From Thuidium tamariscinum (lineage: Eukaryota > Streptophyta > Bryopsida > Hypnales > Thuidiaceae), in contig OX344751.2 in assembly GCA_947034885.2 (NCBI GenBank), forward strand, positions 5,270,001 to 5,334,000: 64,000 nucleotides of DNA. Direction: 5' to 3'. The notes beneath the pieces are model-generated. The model did not search any database, was not told where the DNA came from, and saw nothing but the letters and a program-made list of their open reading frames with translations. How positions within the stretch are numbered: the stretch's first letter is position 1; each line of letters opens with the position of its first letter. Shown one piece after another: positions 54,168-64,000 of this stretch. Both the position numbers and the translations under genes were made by a program.

Positions 54168-57024
54168 ATGACAGCAGCAATGCCGGTTGCGCCAGTTTCT
54201 GCAGCACCTCGGCCTCCCGGAGCGCCTTCAGCGCATGCTGCCCCTTCCACTGCGACGCCTGCTCCTCGTAAGTTGATTGCTGTTCCTGCTTTCAGCAAGT
54301 CTTTCTGCGTTGAAAATTTGGTCTCCAAACTCTCAATTCATGACTGTAAAATGACACTGTTAGATTCTCATCTGTGGTCTTTCTTTTTTTTCAATCAAAG
54401 TCCTTGTGACTTTTCACATCTGAACTCTGAGAGAATGCGAATTGATAGGCATTTCTGGGTTTTGTAGTTGCAGGCTTTTCTTGAAACGTACTCTGAATTC
54501 CTTGTACATATCGAGTTTAGTTTTGCATCTATTTTAGACCTTGAAGAATTGAATAAGAATCCATCGCTACTGTGGAATGGTCTAGCAATGCATTGATCGT
54601 AGTCCTGGTCGCCTTTCAGTGCAGCACTGACAAGTGACCTCTATGCAGCAAAGGATGTTCGTCGAGAGGTTCAAAAGGAAATAACAAATTTGGAGACTGG
54701 GGTATGTAGTAATGCGTCCTTGATCTTATACGGAATCCTATCGAATTTGATGTATCATATGTACCAAATGGTCTCTGTTATATATTTGAATACATCTAGA
54801 AGTTTTTCAATATAGTATGGAAACATTTAATGCTTGGTCGCTGTATAAATATATCTTAGAAAGGAGTCCAATACCGTATCGTTTATTTTGGAACTTGCAA
54901 AGACCCGTTCTGTATTGTGGATCAAATTTTGCCATTTGGAGGTCGTTACCTCCCGTTTTAATTGTGAATTTGCTGGAACAGGACCAATTGGTAATGGCCA
55001 AAGCTGCAGCATCGATTGTGATGCTGGCTACCTTGCCTGATGCTGTTCCTTCACTAGAAACAGCTGTGAGCATTCTCACTTCTAGAATTCCAGTTGACCT
55101 TTCTATGATAAAAAATTTCCTATGTGTTATCGTTGGTTATACTTTTGACTAGTTAGTTCAGATTACTGTCGATGTGCCTGATTATTGTTTCTCATCTGAG
55201 TTTGTTCTGGTGCAGATACCACGTCTAGTTCCGCTATTACAGGACAGAACCCTCTCTGTGCACGTGCAGGTACGTTTTGAGATTGTATTGTCGTACACTG
55301 TTGACAGCTTATTACAGTACTCTCGAAATTTTTGCATTAAATCTTTCCTCCTCTTCGCCTATATTTCTCTTTTGTGGGCACAGTTCTCCGTGAATCTAAA
55401 TCCATTGTGATTTTTGGAAGTCTTCAGCCTTGGTGTTTTGTTGTGTTGAGCCCGACTGTTGTACCGTAATGTCTTGGTACACGATACATAAGCTGTGTTA
55501 TTTTTACGCGCAGAGGAATGCTTGTGCAGCATTGACTTCTATTATGACTGCCGATCATGCTCTTTATCTGGCAGCTGCAAGGACACCAATGCTGGTGAGT
55601 AATTTGATTCTATCAAGCTACTTCTCCTCCCCTGTATGTACATGATTTGAAATTTTCAGATGGACGTTCGTGTAGAACATCTAATTGAAATCTCTTTGTG
55701 TGGGACAGGCGGAGGGACTGGTGCACTGTCTGAAAGGAGATGGTGAAAACCGTGTTGATGAAGGTCTTCAACTCAATGCAGCAGCTAGCATTAGTGTACT
55801 AGCACAGAAGTATGCTCTATTCTTGTGTCTTAGCACTCGTTTTAACGCTTGCTTTCTCTGTGATGCCGAAACTAGTGATGGCAGGTGCGCTGATATGCAC
55901 CGGTTCATTAGGAGTCCTTGACCCTCTAACATGATCTGCATCCTCCACAACGACCTAATTGAAAGTTGTTAAATTTTTGCAGTGTGGAAGGCTTACTACC
56001 TTTGCAAGAAGCTGGGGCTGAAACTGCTGTCATCTCCAATTTGTGTAGCGTCAGTGATGGTGATTGTTTATCTGAAACCGATTGAGAATATTAGGTTGAA
56101 TATGAAACAATTCAGTTGGACTAGTTCCTCATTCTTGATGTCCTTTCTAATCCAAATTCTTGAATGCATTGGTACTCACTTGACCTATCCGTTGATTGTG
56201 CAATTATCCTCATTTTGATGACGTTGTCGTGCAGCTAATATTAAGGAGGAAATTGTAGATGCACTTTGCGCATTTGCCGCTCATGCTGAAAATCGTGCGA
56301 ATCTTTTTCAGAAGGTATGACGAGTCCTGTCTCATGATAAGGGACTGAACGTTTCGGAAGTTTGTCATTGCAAAGCTGTGACAATTTGCAAAAGGAGAAT
56401 AGCATACTTCTCAAAGCTTCTCTAGTACTCCTTTCATCATTTGCTGAATTTGTGAACAGGGCGCAGTTGAGCAATTAGCAAGGGTCATTCAGGGAGCCAC
56501 TTCTGAGGTCTGTGTGCGCGGCTTGCTTGGTCTTGGCATGTTATGTGGATCGAGGTATAAAGCATTGCTGTTTTTTGTCATTTTCGATTACGTTGCATAT
56601 GCTTGTGAATCAAACCCGTAAAATCATCGAATTCCTATACATTCTTGTCTTTATTCTACTCTGGAGCAGTCAAGTGAAAACCGACTCTCTTATGCTTTGG
56701 TATTCCAATCTATTCTTTTGGAAATTGTTTGCAGTTTTGAAGCTCAAGTACAGCTTGCATCAGTAGAAGGAGCTGTCGAGACGCTGATAAATCTTATGAA
56801 GTATGCACACCTTGTAACCTCCTCAGGTCATCCTTGATTTTATTTCTTGTTTGAAATTCTGCCCACACCATTCTTAACTTCTTTAATTCGTTTCTTATTC
56901 TGGGTGCAGGTCAAGTGATCATGATATCAAGAGTATTTCACGAGATCTGTTCAGAGTTCTAACTCAGAACCAAGAAGTTAAACCCATTTTAGAGCATCAG
57001 CTACGCAACGCAGCTCCCTTGTGA
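54168..57024 (+). CDS. ARM-repeat protein of unknown function
   Basis: Eleven exons: 54168-54267, 54625-54701, 54982-55065, 55216-55269, 55514-55594, 55709-55809, 55983-56059, 56235-56314, 56460-56554, 56735-56800 and 56910-57024. All are GT-AG and in phase, giving 309 residues. The first 34 residues are Ala/Pro-rich and disordered. The rest is a chain of armadillo-like helices, for example AKAAASIVMLATLPDAVPSL, IPRLVPLLQDRTLSVHV, RNACAALTSIMTADHAL, LQLNAAASISVLAQ, EIVDALCAFAAHAENRANLF and GAVEQLARVIQGATSEVC. There is no membrane segment or other domain. Such proteins are usually scaffolds. I do not recognise a specific orthologue. The ATG at 54168 is the first in frame; an apparent earlier start begins with TTG. 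Confidence 0.85.
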
Positions 57025-60000
57025 TTACACAGACCTTGCTACTATTCCAGGTGACACAGTTCCATTTCCTGGATATTCTTTCTTCTTAGTTTTTTATATT
57101 GATAACAAAACATACAGTGTAGAAGAATTCTGGATCATAGCTACAGCACTAATGACCCCTTGGTAGTAGACGAACAATATTTTCAAAGCACCACACTGTT
57201 TACCAATGAGGCAGGGCTTTCCTTCTGCATCCTTGGAGAGACGACCCCTTCAGTGAACAAAATTGTCTTCTATGACTCCTCAGCCAACCCTAATCCTTGA
57301 ATTAACTGATTAGTCCCTCTCAGGTATGTAGCAAAGCATAATGCCTTCCTAGCATTGGGAGGACCATTGCCTGGTTATACAATGTTATGAGCACTTGTAC
57401 CATATTCTAAATCTAAGGTATTCTTTGCCACGTTTGGTTGCATTTCCTCTTTATCCGAGAAAGTTCACATCACACTTGTTTTCCTGTTGTACTTCTCAAT
57501 TCAGCAAACTGTAAGAAATTCTGCAAGATAAACGTGTCCAGTTCTTCAATTCAGCAGTTAGCAGTGCATTGTTCCGAGCTTTGACTTGAACTAGAAATGA
57601 GCAAACAATTTCGTAAAAATGAACTGTTTGTCGGGTCTCTGCATTTCTTGCCATTTTCATACCGCACTTTTGATTGCTTCCTCTGATTGCGCTGTTTAAA
57701 GTTAGGGCATAGTAGAGTTCATTAGAAGTGCATTTTCAATTAAGGTAGTTTGCTCTTTAAGTGACCATTTAAGAGCTGATTGGCTTTGGGGGAATGCAAA
57801 ACTCCTTAGAAAAAAATTTCAGTCAATTTTTGTAGGAAGAAGAAAAACAGAATTGGCATCTAAATGATGTCATTTTATATTTTTGGAACCTTTGTGGAAT
57901 CAATTATGAATTTTTGAAGTTAAAATGCAATGGTCACTAAAAGCAACCACCTCTTGAAATGTACACTATTGGTATATTGAAGAAAGAAAATGTAATTCAA
58001 TGTCATCATGTTTGCTTGGAGAGCTAATTGCTTGGAGAGTAAACTCCCTTGTAGCTTTTTGTCAAGACTTCATTCTAAAGAATTGATTGAGAATTGTATG
58101 CAAAGATTTATTTTAATTGTGTAGGGATGTGGATTAGAATGGTTTGATGGATGATAAAGAATTCTTGCATATAAGAAAAAGGTGCAATTATTCATCATTG
58201 GAATTTTGTGCAAAAAAGGGGAGGTCCTCAATAATAGTTCAGTTTCTAATGAATACTTCTAAATTTTTTAGTATAGATGATTTGCATAGTTTCAAATAGG
58301 ATGACTTCTATGGGGACTAGCTTAGCCTTATAAGGTAAAAATAGTCAATGGAACTGTAATTATTAAGATATGTATTTAGACTTTTTTTACCCACTCGCTC
58401 TAATTCTACCCTTAACCCAAGAACACCAAACTAGTCACTATGGCAATCGTTTTTTGAGGTATTGTGTGAATCTTTTGCTTAAAAAATCCAAAGTTTTTCG
58501 TTGGAGGTCAAACTATCAAATGCAAGACCTCCCTTTTTCACACAAAATTCCAACGTTTGAACATTTGGACTTCTATCTCATATAGAACTATTTCATCTAT
58601 CATCCATCAATCACTCTTTTGTCTGTATTAACCTTCTAGGGTTAAGAGTACTTATTTGAATCAAATTAAATATCTATATTTTTTTATTATAATATTTCAA
58701 ATGAATCATTTAGGTGCTTCTAAAAAAATGATCATTTAATATATGAAAGGATAATTTCTTTAATTTAGAAAAACATTTGCTCTAGAATATTTAATGATTT
58801 AGATTTATTAAGAAGTTTTTTTTTGTGAATATTGACATCTAATCCCTAATTGCCTTCTTAGAGAGAAATATCTACTTCAAATCTTTGAGGCTCAAAAGAA
58901 TCATTTGGAAGCTTTTAAAAATAAACATTTAGTATACAAATAGAAATAAGAAAGTTCACTCTACATTTTTAAATGTAAATAGATGCATTTCAAAATTTTA
59001 TACTATTACAATTCTTCAACCTTTATATGCCTATTCAAACCAAAATATCCATCTTTATATGTAGATTTTCTAAATGAAAAAAAAAGAATGTTTGTTTCTC
59101 CTCTAGAAAATCTAAATTCAAAATTTTTAAATAAAACAATATTTTGTGAAGATGAAGGTGTATTTAAAAAGTAATTATTAAAGCAATTATCAAATTGTAA
59201 TTCACTATTTCTAAAACCAATTACAATATATACATTTGCCTAATACATATATTTTCTATTCACAAAAGCTTTAGGTTCATTTTTTGGTCACCATGTATAA
59301 ATAATAGTAATAATAGATAATATTGTAATGATCTAGACCTAATATTTTTTTGTTGGACAATATATTGGTGATAATAAGTATATATATATAATTCCCCCAT
59401 CCAATTGATTATTATACCAGAGCTAAAGACATCATTAGAAAATTAAGTTGCAAATTACATAGGGCCAAATGAGCCTATCAAACTCAATCTTTTCTCTGTA
59501 TTGTTTCTTGTCCTAGTACTTCTCCCTTTGACAATACGCTTGCTAGTGACAGATAATTCTATATTCTCCATCAAATCAAAGGATTTTATTTGAGATAAAG
59601 GATGTCAGGAAGAGACTATGTTGTAGACCTTCACAAGCCTAAATCAGTTCAACGAACTCAACTTATTCCTAGTTGTTCTTCAGAGATGGCTTAAGAATAT
59701 TTGATCTAGTTTTGGATCAATTTTAAATGAATGCATGTTGAAATAAAATCATATTGTACCAATTTATTCAAAATAAAATTTTATGAAGACACTAATTTTC
59801 AAGAAGGTGCTAATTTTCCCCTCACTATGAAGAACTACAAAGAAAAAATCTTAAAAACTCTAACAAATCTTAAAATCTAAAAAAATCTAAAAAAATCTTA
59901 AAATCTTAAAACTCTAACCACCGTGGAGGCTACGAAATGTATTCAACTAGAATTGTCAGAGAGCCTCCAACCTTCTTCGTCTCTCCCCATTCCTCTCTTC

Positions 60001-60098
60001 CTCTTTTCTCGCATTGTTAGAGTTGCCGCAGCTGCTGCAGCTGCTCCTCTCTCATCTCCAAGCGGAGGCGGCTCACCATAACACGCCCACGGTCCACG
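57025..60098. other. 3' flank of the ARM gene and AT-rich intergenic DNA
   Basis: 57025-57700 is probable 3' UTR and spacer with near-average composition. 57700-59900 is strongly AT-rich with no supported coding sequence. 59880-60098 becomes CT/GC-richer and is likely the eRF3 promoter and 5' leader (repeated AAAATCT runs at 59850-59910). Confidence 0.5.
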
Positions 60099-63000
60099 AT
60101 GTCGGACCTCACGCAAGTGCGCCACTTCTCTCACTCTCCCGTTTAAGCAAAATAAATCGATTTTCGGCTTGCAATTGGAGATTTGGATGCGTTTTGTTGT
60201 GTTGTGTTGCGTGCTTTCACTGGCGTTGTCTATTTTGTTTCGGAGTTTTTAGACTTTGGTCATTCCACGCGTTTGTTGAAGCTGTTGCTCTTGATTGAGC
60301 AGTCCGTGTGTTTTGTTTCGTGCCTAGAAGGTGACGATTGCGGATGCGACTTCAATTTAGGTTTAATTTTTTATGACCTAATTTTCGTTTATGGAGGATT
60401 TCTGGCTTAAATGTGTTTCTTACGTTTTTTGATGCGTTGTACGATAGGCTGAAGCGAGCTCTGAATCGAGTTTTCGCTCCAATTGTGTTGGTTCTTGTTG
60501 GTATTTGTTTTGATACTTGTCTTATGAGGATTTCAGTCCTGTGGAATATAGGGTTTGAAAAAAATTACTTCATATTTTGAATTGTAAGGTTTTTATGTTT
60601 TGTTTGTTGGAGCTCTCGCTGTTTCTACGGGGTTTGGGTTTTTTGTCTCGCTTCCATGTGTTTGTGAATGCAATTTAGGGCTAACTTTTGGCGACCTAAT
60701 TTTGACTCTTAAATGAATTTCGATTTTTGACGCTTAGATGCGTAGGAAGACCCGAACAAGCACTGATTCGAGCTGTGACCTCTACTTGCTTGAAAGATAA
60801 TATTCATCTTGATGCTTGTTTGTGTTTGTTACGGTATCTTGTGAGGATTTCTGTTGCGAGCTCTATCAGTAGAACAGAGAGTTGTAAAAGTGAGATTTAG
60901 TGGTTCTACCGTGTAACATGTCTTGATATCCTTCTAGGTGATAAGGTCGCCTGAATTCGGTAGCTCTGTTCTGTGTTTGAACAGGACTCGTCTGCGGATC
61001 AGGACTGGGAACACGACGATAAGATACTGGAGCCTCCGAAATCTGCGTTTTCGTCACTAAATGCAGCGAGCGCCGAATTTGTTCCGAGGCAATTTTTGAA
61101 TGTTAAGGCCGAGGAACCGAAAACGAAGCAGGTATCTATCGACTTGACTTGGGCGGTTCTGATTTTGATCGTCATTGGTGTGCTCACTTCTTGTATCCTG
61201 AGTAGATATTGTTTGTGTATTGATCTATCCATTGTGTGATTGCAGGCTGATCCTGAACCTATTTCGACTGAACTCGAGGAAAAACTGAATTTGAGCGATG
61301 AAGAAAAGAAAACTGAGGAAGAGGAGGGAGAGGGGGGAGAGAAGGCAACGCTTCCTGAGCATTCCCATCCCGAACCGCCGGCCGTCGTGGAGGTATCGTC
61401 GCACTCGTCGCGCGCTTCCCACTCTCCAGCACCTGCGAGAGAGGCGGAGCCGGAGGATGCCGATCCTCGGCAGCATTTGAACGTAGTATTCATTGGACAC
61501 GTGGGTACGTATTCTGTTATCCTCTTCAATTCTTTATATCTGAAGATATTTTAGCATGACTTTTTTCATTTACTTCTGCTGAAATCTCAAACTTGCGCAG
61601 GAAACGACAAGTGTCTACCAACACTCTCCTCTAGAAATTCTTCTTGTTATTTCTCTGTACTCTTTTCTTGCTGATGTATTTATGATTTGAAAGGTGATTT
61701 GTTATACAGATGCGGGGAAATCAACCATAGGAGGTCAGATTTTGTACTTGAGTGGCATGGTGGATGATCGTACCATCCAGAAGTTCGAACGAGAGGCCAA
61801 AGATAAGAACAGAGATAGTTGGTGAGTCATCGTTTCGCAAATGTAATTTCGGTTATGGAGTTTGAGTAATGTTGAGATGGCCAGGAAGCGTTGATAGTAA
61901 CTTGGACAATTTAACGACTGCTTCATGATCATATTGATGAGGCTGTCATTCTAAGGCAAAGTTTTGACTCAGGAAACATGGATATGACATCTTGCAGGTA
62001 CATGGCTTACATCATGGATACCAACGAGGAAGAGAGGGCAAAGGTTGTTTACTATCTTTGATTTGAAGCCGACTATTATGTCTTTGCCCTTCGAAAAGAG
62101 ATTACATTTAATCAGTGAGACCTTTTTACGGTCAGAAATTGATATGTATTTTTTCTTACCAGGATCACGCGTAATTTTGAAAGGATTACTGAATTTCTTG
62201 CTATACATTCCCCAACAGGAATAACTCTAAATTTATCGCCTGTTGCATTGAAGTAGGGAGTATTGAATTTGACCATCCTCTTGTGAATCTCCCTTTCGGA
62301 GCAGATTGCCTTCATTGCGGTTGTGCCGTTTGAGGTCTTCCTTTGCATCTCTGATGCATCTTGTGGGGATGTAGGGCAAGACAGTTGAAGTTGGAAGAGC
62401 GCATTTTGAGACAGAGAAGTCGCGATTCACAGTTTTGGATGCGCCTGTAAGAATTCTATCACATTGTAGAGGCGACCTGTTTCTGTTTGATATGACTAGA
62501 GGAAATGTCTCTTCCTTGGATGGTAATTATGGTCATCGAAGAAATGCCTCTTATCCGGTTTGATTGGCACTCCTTCTTGAGATTAATGTTGCCTAGCACA
62601 TCAGAATTCTGGTCTAAATGACTGATCTCTTCACGATTTGTCAGCTATTTGAGTTACTTGTCGAGGGATATTTCTATTTAACCCTTTAGCGCCTTTATCC
62701 TTTCTTGAATTTTTGCTTGTTTTTTGCTTATATCTCTATTAAATATAATATTATCTACCTCAATTTCATCAAATTCATCATCCAGAAAGTCAAGCACTGG
62801 TTTGGATGAATGAGAGGGTTTGTGGTCAAAAAAACCCTGGAACCTTTCTGTTTATCGTCCAGAATTGGGACGTTGGAGCTAAGGGGTTCGTTAGCAAGAG
62901 AAGAAGCGTAAAGGAAGCAATTAATTTTCTCCCAGCAGATCACGTGTGTTTGTGTGCGATATTTGGCTAATGTATTGAACGGTTGTTTCTGTTGATCTTG

Positions 63001-63909
63001 GGAATCTTAATTTACTTTTCAAAATTTCTTTTTTGTAGGGCCATAAAAATTATGTACCCAATATGATAAGTGGTGCATCACAGGCTGACGTTGGGGTGCT
63101 GGTGAGTACTATCTGCATTTATTGGTTCAGTGGTTATTAATTGCTTAAGGATCTAGAATCTTGGTCTTAGCTTGATTTAATCTTAGTGTTTGAGATTTTT
63201 AAGTTAAATGTTTATTTCAGGTAATTTCAGCTCGAAAAGGAGAGTTTGAAACTGGATTTGAGCGAGGAGGTCAAACTAGAGAGCATGCACAGCTTGCCAA
63301 GACCTTGGGCGTTTCCAAGCTATTGGTGGTCGTCAACAAGATGGACGATCCATCTGTTGAGTGGTCCAAGGACAGGTAGGCTTTTTTTTTAAACAGGAAT
63401 GAACTAGAGAAAACGGTTGCCTTGTGAGTTATCACATATGTGGAAGAGTATTGGTTCATTTGGTTCATACATGACGCATTTGCGCGAATGATGCTTTTGA
63501 TGTTTTTTGAAATATTTATTCACTTGATTTGGTCATTTTTAAAATCATTGGACTGCGATTTGTAGGTTTGACGAAATTGAGAAGAAGATTGTTCCTTTCT
63601 TGAAATCATGTGGCTATAACACGAAGAAAGGTACGTAAATATATTCCTCTTTTTTGGGTTTCGATGCTTCGTCATTGTTTTTGGTGAGCAGAAATTGATG
63701 GGAGAGTGACTTGAATGTAACAATTTTAGTCCCTGTGTTTCGATTATGTACTCTGCAGATGTGCAGTTTTTGCCTATTTCTGGGCTCTTTGGAAATAATA
63801 TGAAGGATCGGATGCCGAAGAGTGTGTGTCCATGGTGGGACGGCCCTTGCCTTTTTGAAGCTTTGGATGCCGTTGAGCTTCCATTGCGAGATCCGAAAGG
63901 TCCTTTTAG
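60099..63909 (+). CDS. Eukaryotic release factor 3 GTPase (eRF3), 5' part
   Basis: Exons: tentative 60099-60116 (MSDLTQ), then 60985-61131, 61246-61504, 61710-61821, 61998-62043, 62375-62446, 63039-63101, 63221-63375, 63566-63630 and 63759-63909. The gene continues past the window. The GTPase has GHVDAGKST (G1, spanning an intron), an EEERAKGKTVEVG switch I region, DAPGHKNY (G3) and NKMD (G4), with the eRF3/SUP35/HBS1-type insert [20 protein letters not shown]. The N-terminal extension is acidic and contains a PAM2-like [10 protein letters not shown] for poly(A)-binding protein. It binds eRF1 and hydrolyses GTP at termination. The 18-bp first exon is the least certain part. HBS1 is the alternative, but the PAM2-like motif favours eRF3. 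Confidence 0.88.
60230..60870 (+). repeat. Tandem duplication in eRF3 intron 1
   Basis: Two diverged units of about 318 bp. GACCTAATTTTCG (about 60375) matches GACCTAATTTTGAC (about 60693). GATACTTGTCTTATGAGGAT matches GGTATCTTGTGAGGAT. GTTTGTTGAAGCT matches GTTTGTTGGAGCT. Confidence 0.7.
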
Positions 63910-64000
63910 GTGAAGTTTATTTGACTGCTCTCAGATCTGGATCTTTGAAGACGAAATTCCTGCAGGCTTCCTTACTGTGATTGTTATTTACGCGGTGTAC

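Noticed and set aside
54080-54271. Plus-strand frame ahead of the ARM gene
   Set aside because: Different phase from the ARM exons; it overlaps the true first exon and has no downstream continuation.
61225-61529. Long Ser-rich minus-strand frames
   Set aside because: Shadow of the acidic eRF3 exon on the plus strand, which has in-phase splice sites and family motifs.
1-64000. CRISPR array, bacterial operons or organellar DNA
   Set aside because: Spliced genes with GT-AG introns show this is nuclear. None of the tandem repeats has the spacer structure of CRISPR.

Overview
This window is nuclear DNA of a land plant. It has spliceosomal genes with many short GT-AG introns, orthologues of plant-type genes (a SINE/KASH-type ARM-repeat protein, a chloroplast-type DEAD-box helicase like RH58), and AT-rich intergenic DNA packed with nested transposon debris. 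The many prokaryote-like repeat-borne gene families suggest a seed-free plant (moss, liverwort, lycophyte or fern), but the species cannot be fixed from the sequence alone.

Layout. 1-12.8 kb is a transposon nest. A perfect-looking inverted repeat of at least 2,386 bp per arm (1-2386 and 6371-8756) surrounds copy A of an unidentified repeat. Copy B lies at 9.83-12.76 kb. Copy A is split by a 1,759-bp solo-LTR-like insert. Copy B is split by a 2,017-bp TIR element with an 8-bp target duplication. 13.3-21.3 kb holds a decayed multi-exon gene combining a ParB-like DGNHR segment with a DNA amino-methyltransferase-like C-terminus; its introns are swollen with a 'TGACATTGTAATTTC' minisatellite. 21.3-23.2 kb is repeats. 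23.9-28.3 kb is an intact SINE-type ARM protein gene. 28.3-45 kb is gene-poor: two broken copies of a segment encoding a Uma2-like protein (30.3-31.3 and 43.7-44.6 kb), MITEs, decayed tandem repeats, and a cluster of same-strand gene fragments at 39.0-42.6 kb (SCP-2, proteasome beta-3, possible SHOC1-like).

45.3-64 kb is the genic part. It carries an RH58-type helicase (+), a CMS1-type ribosome biogenesis protein (-), an ARM-repeat protein (+, head-to-head with CMS1), and the 5' two-thirds of the translation termination GTPase eRF3 (+, running off the right edge). I derived exon structures by hand: most exon joins obey GT-AG and keep phase, and the resulting proteins match expected lengths (for example 277 aa for CMS1).

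The genes are housekeeping genes with no shared pathway. CMS1, RH58 and eRF3 all act in RNA or translation processes, but in different compartments. The main biological interest lies in the repeat-borne ParB-methyltransferase gene, the captured gene fragments, the datable nested insertions with empty-site paralogues, and the recurrent tandem duplications inside introns and one promoter.
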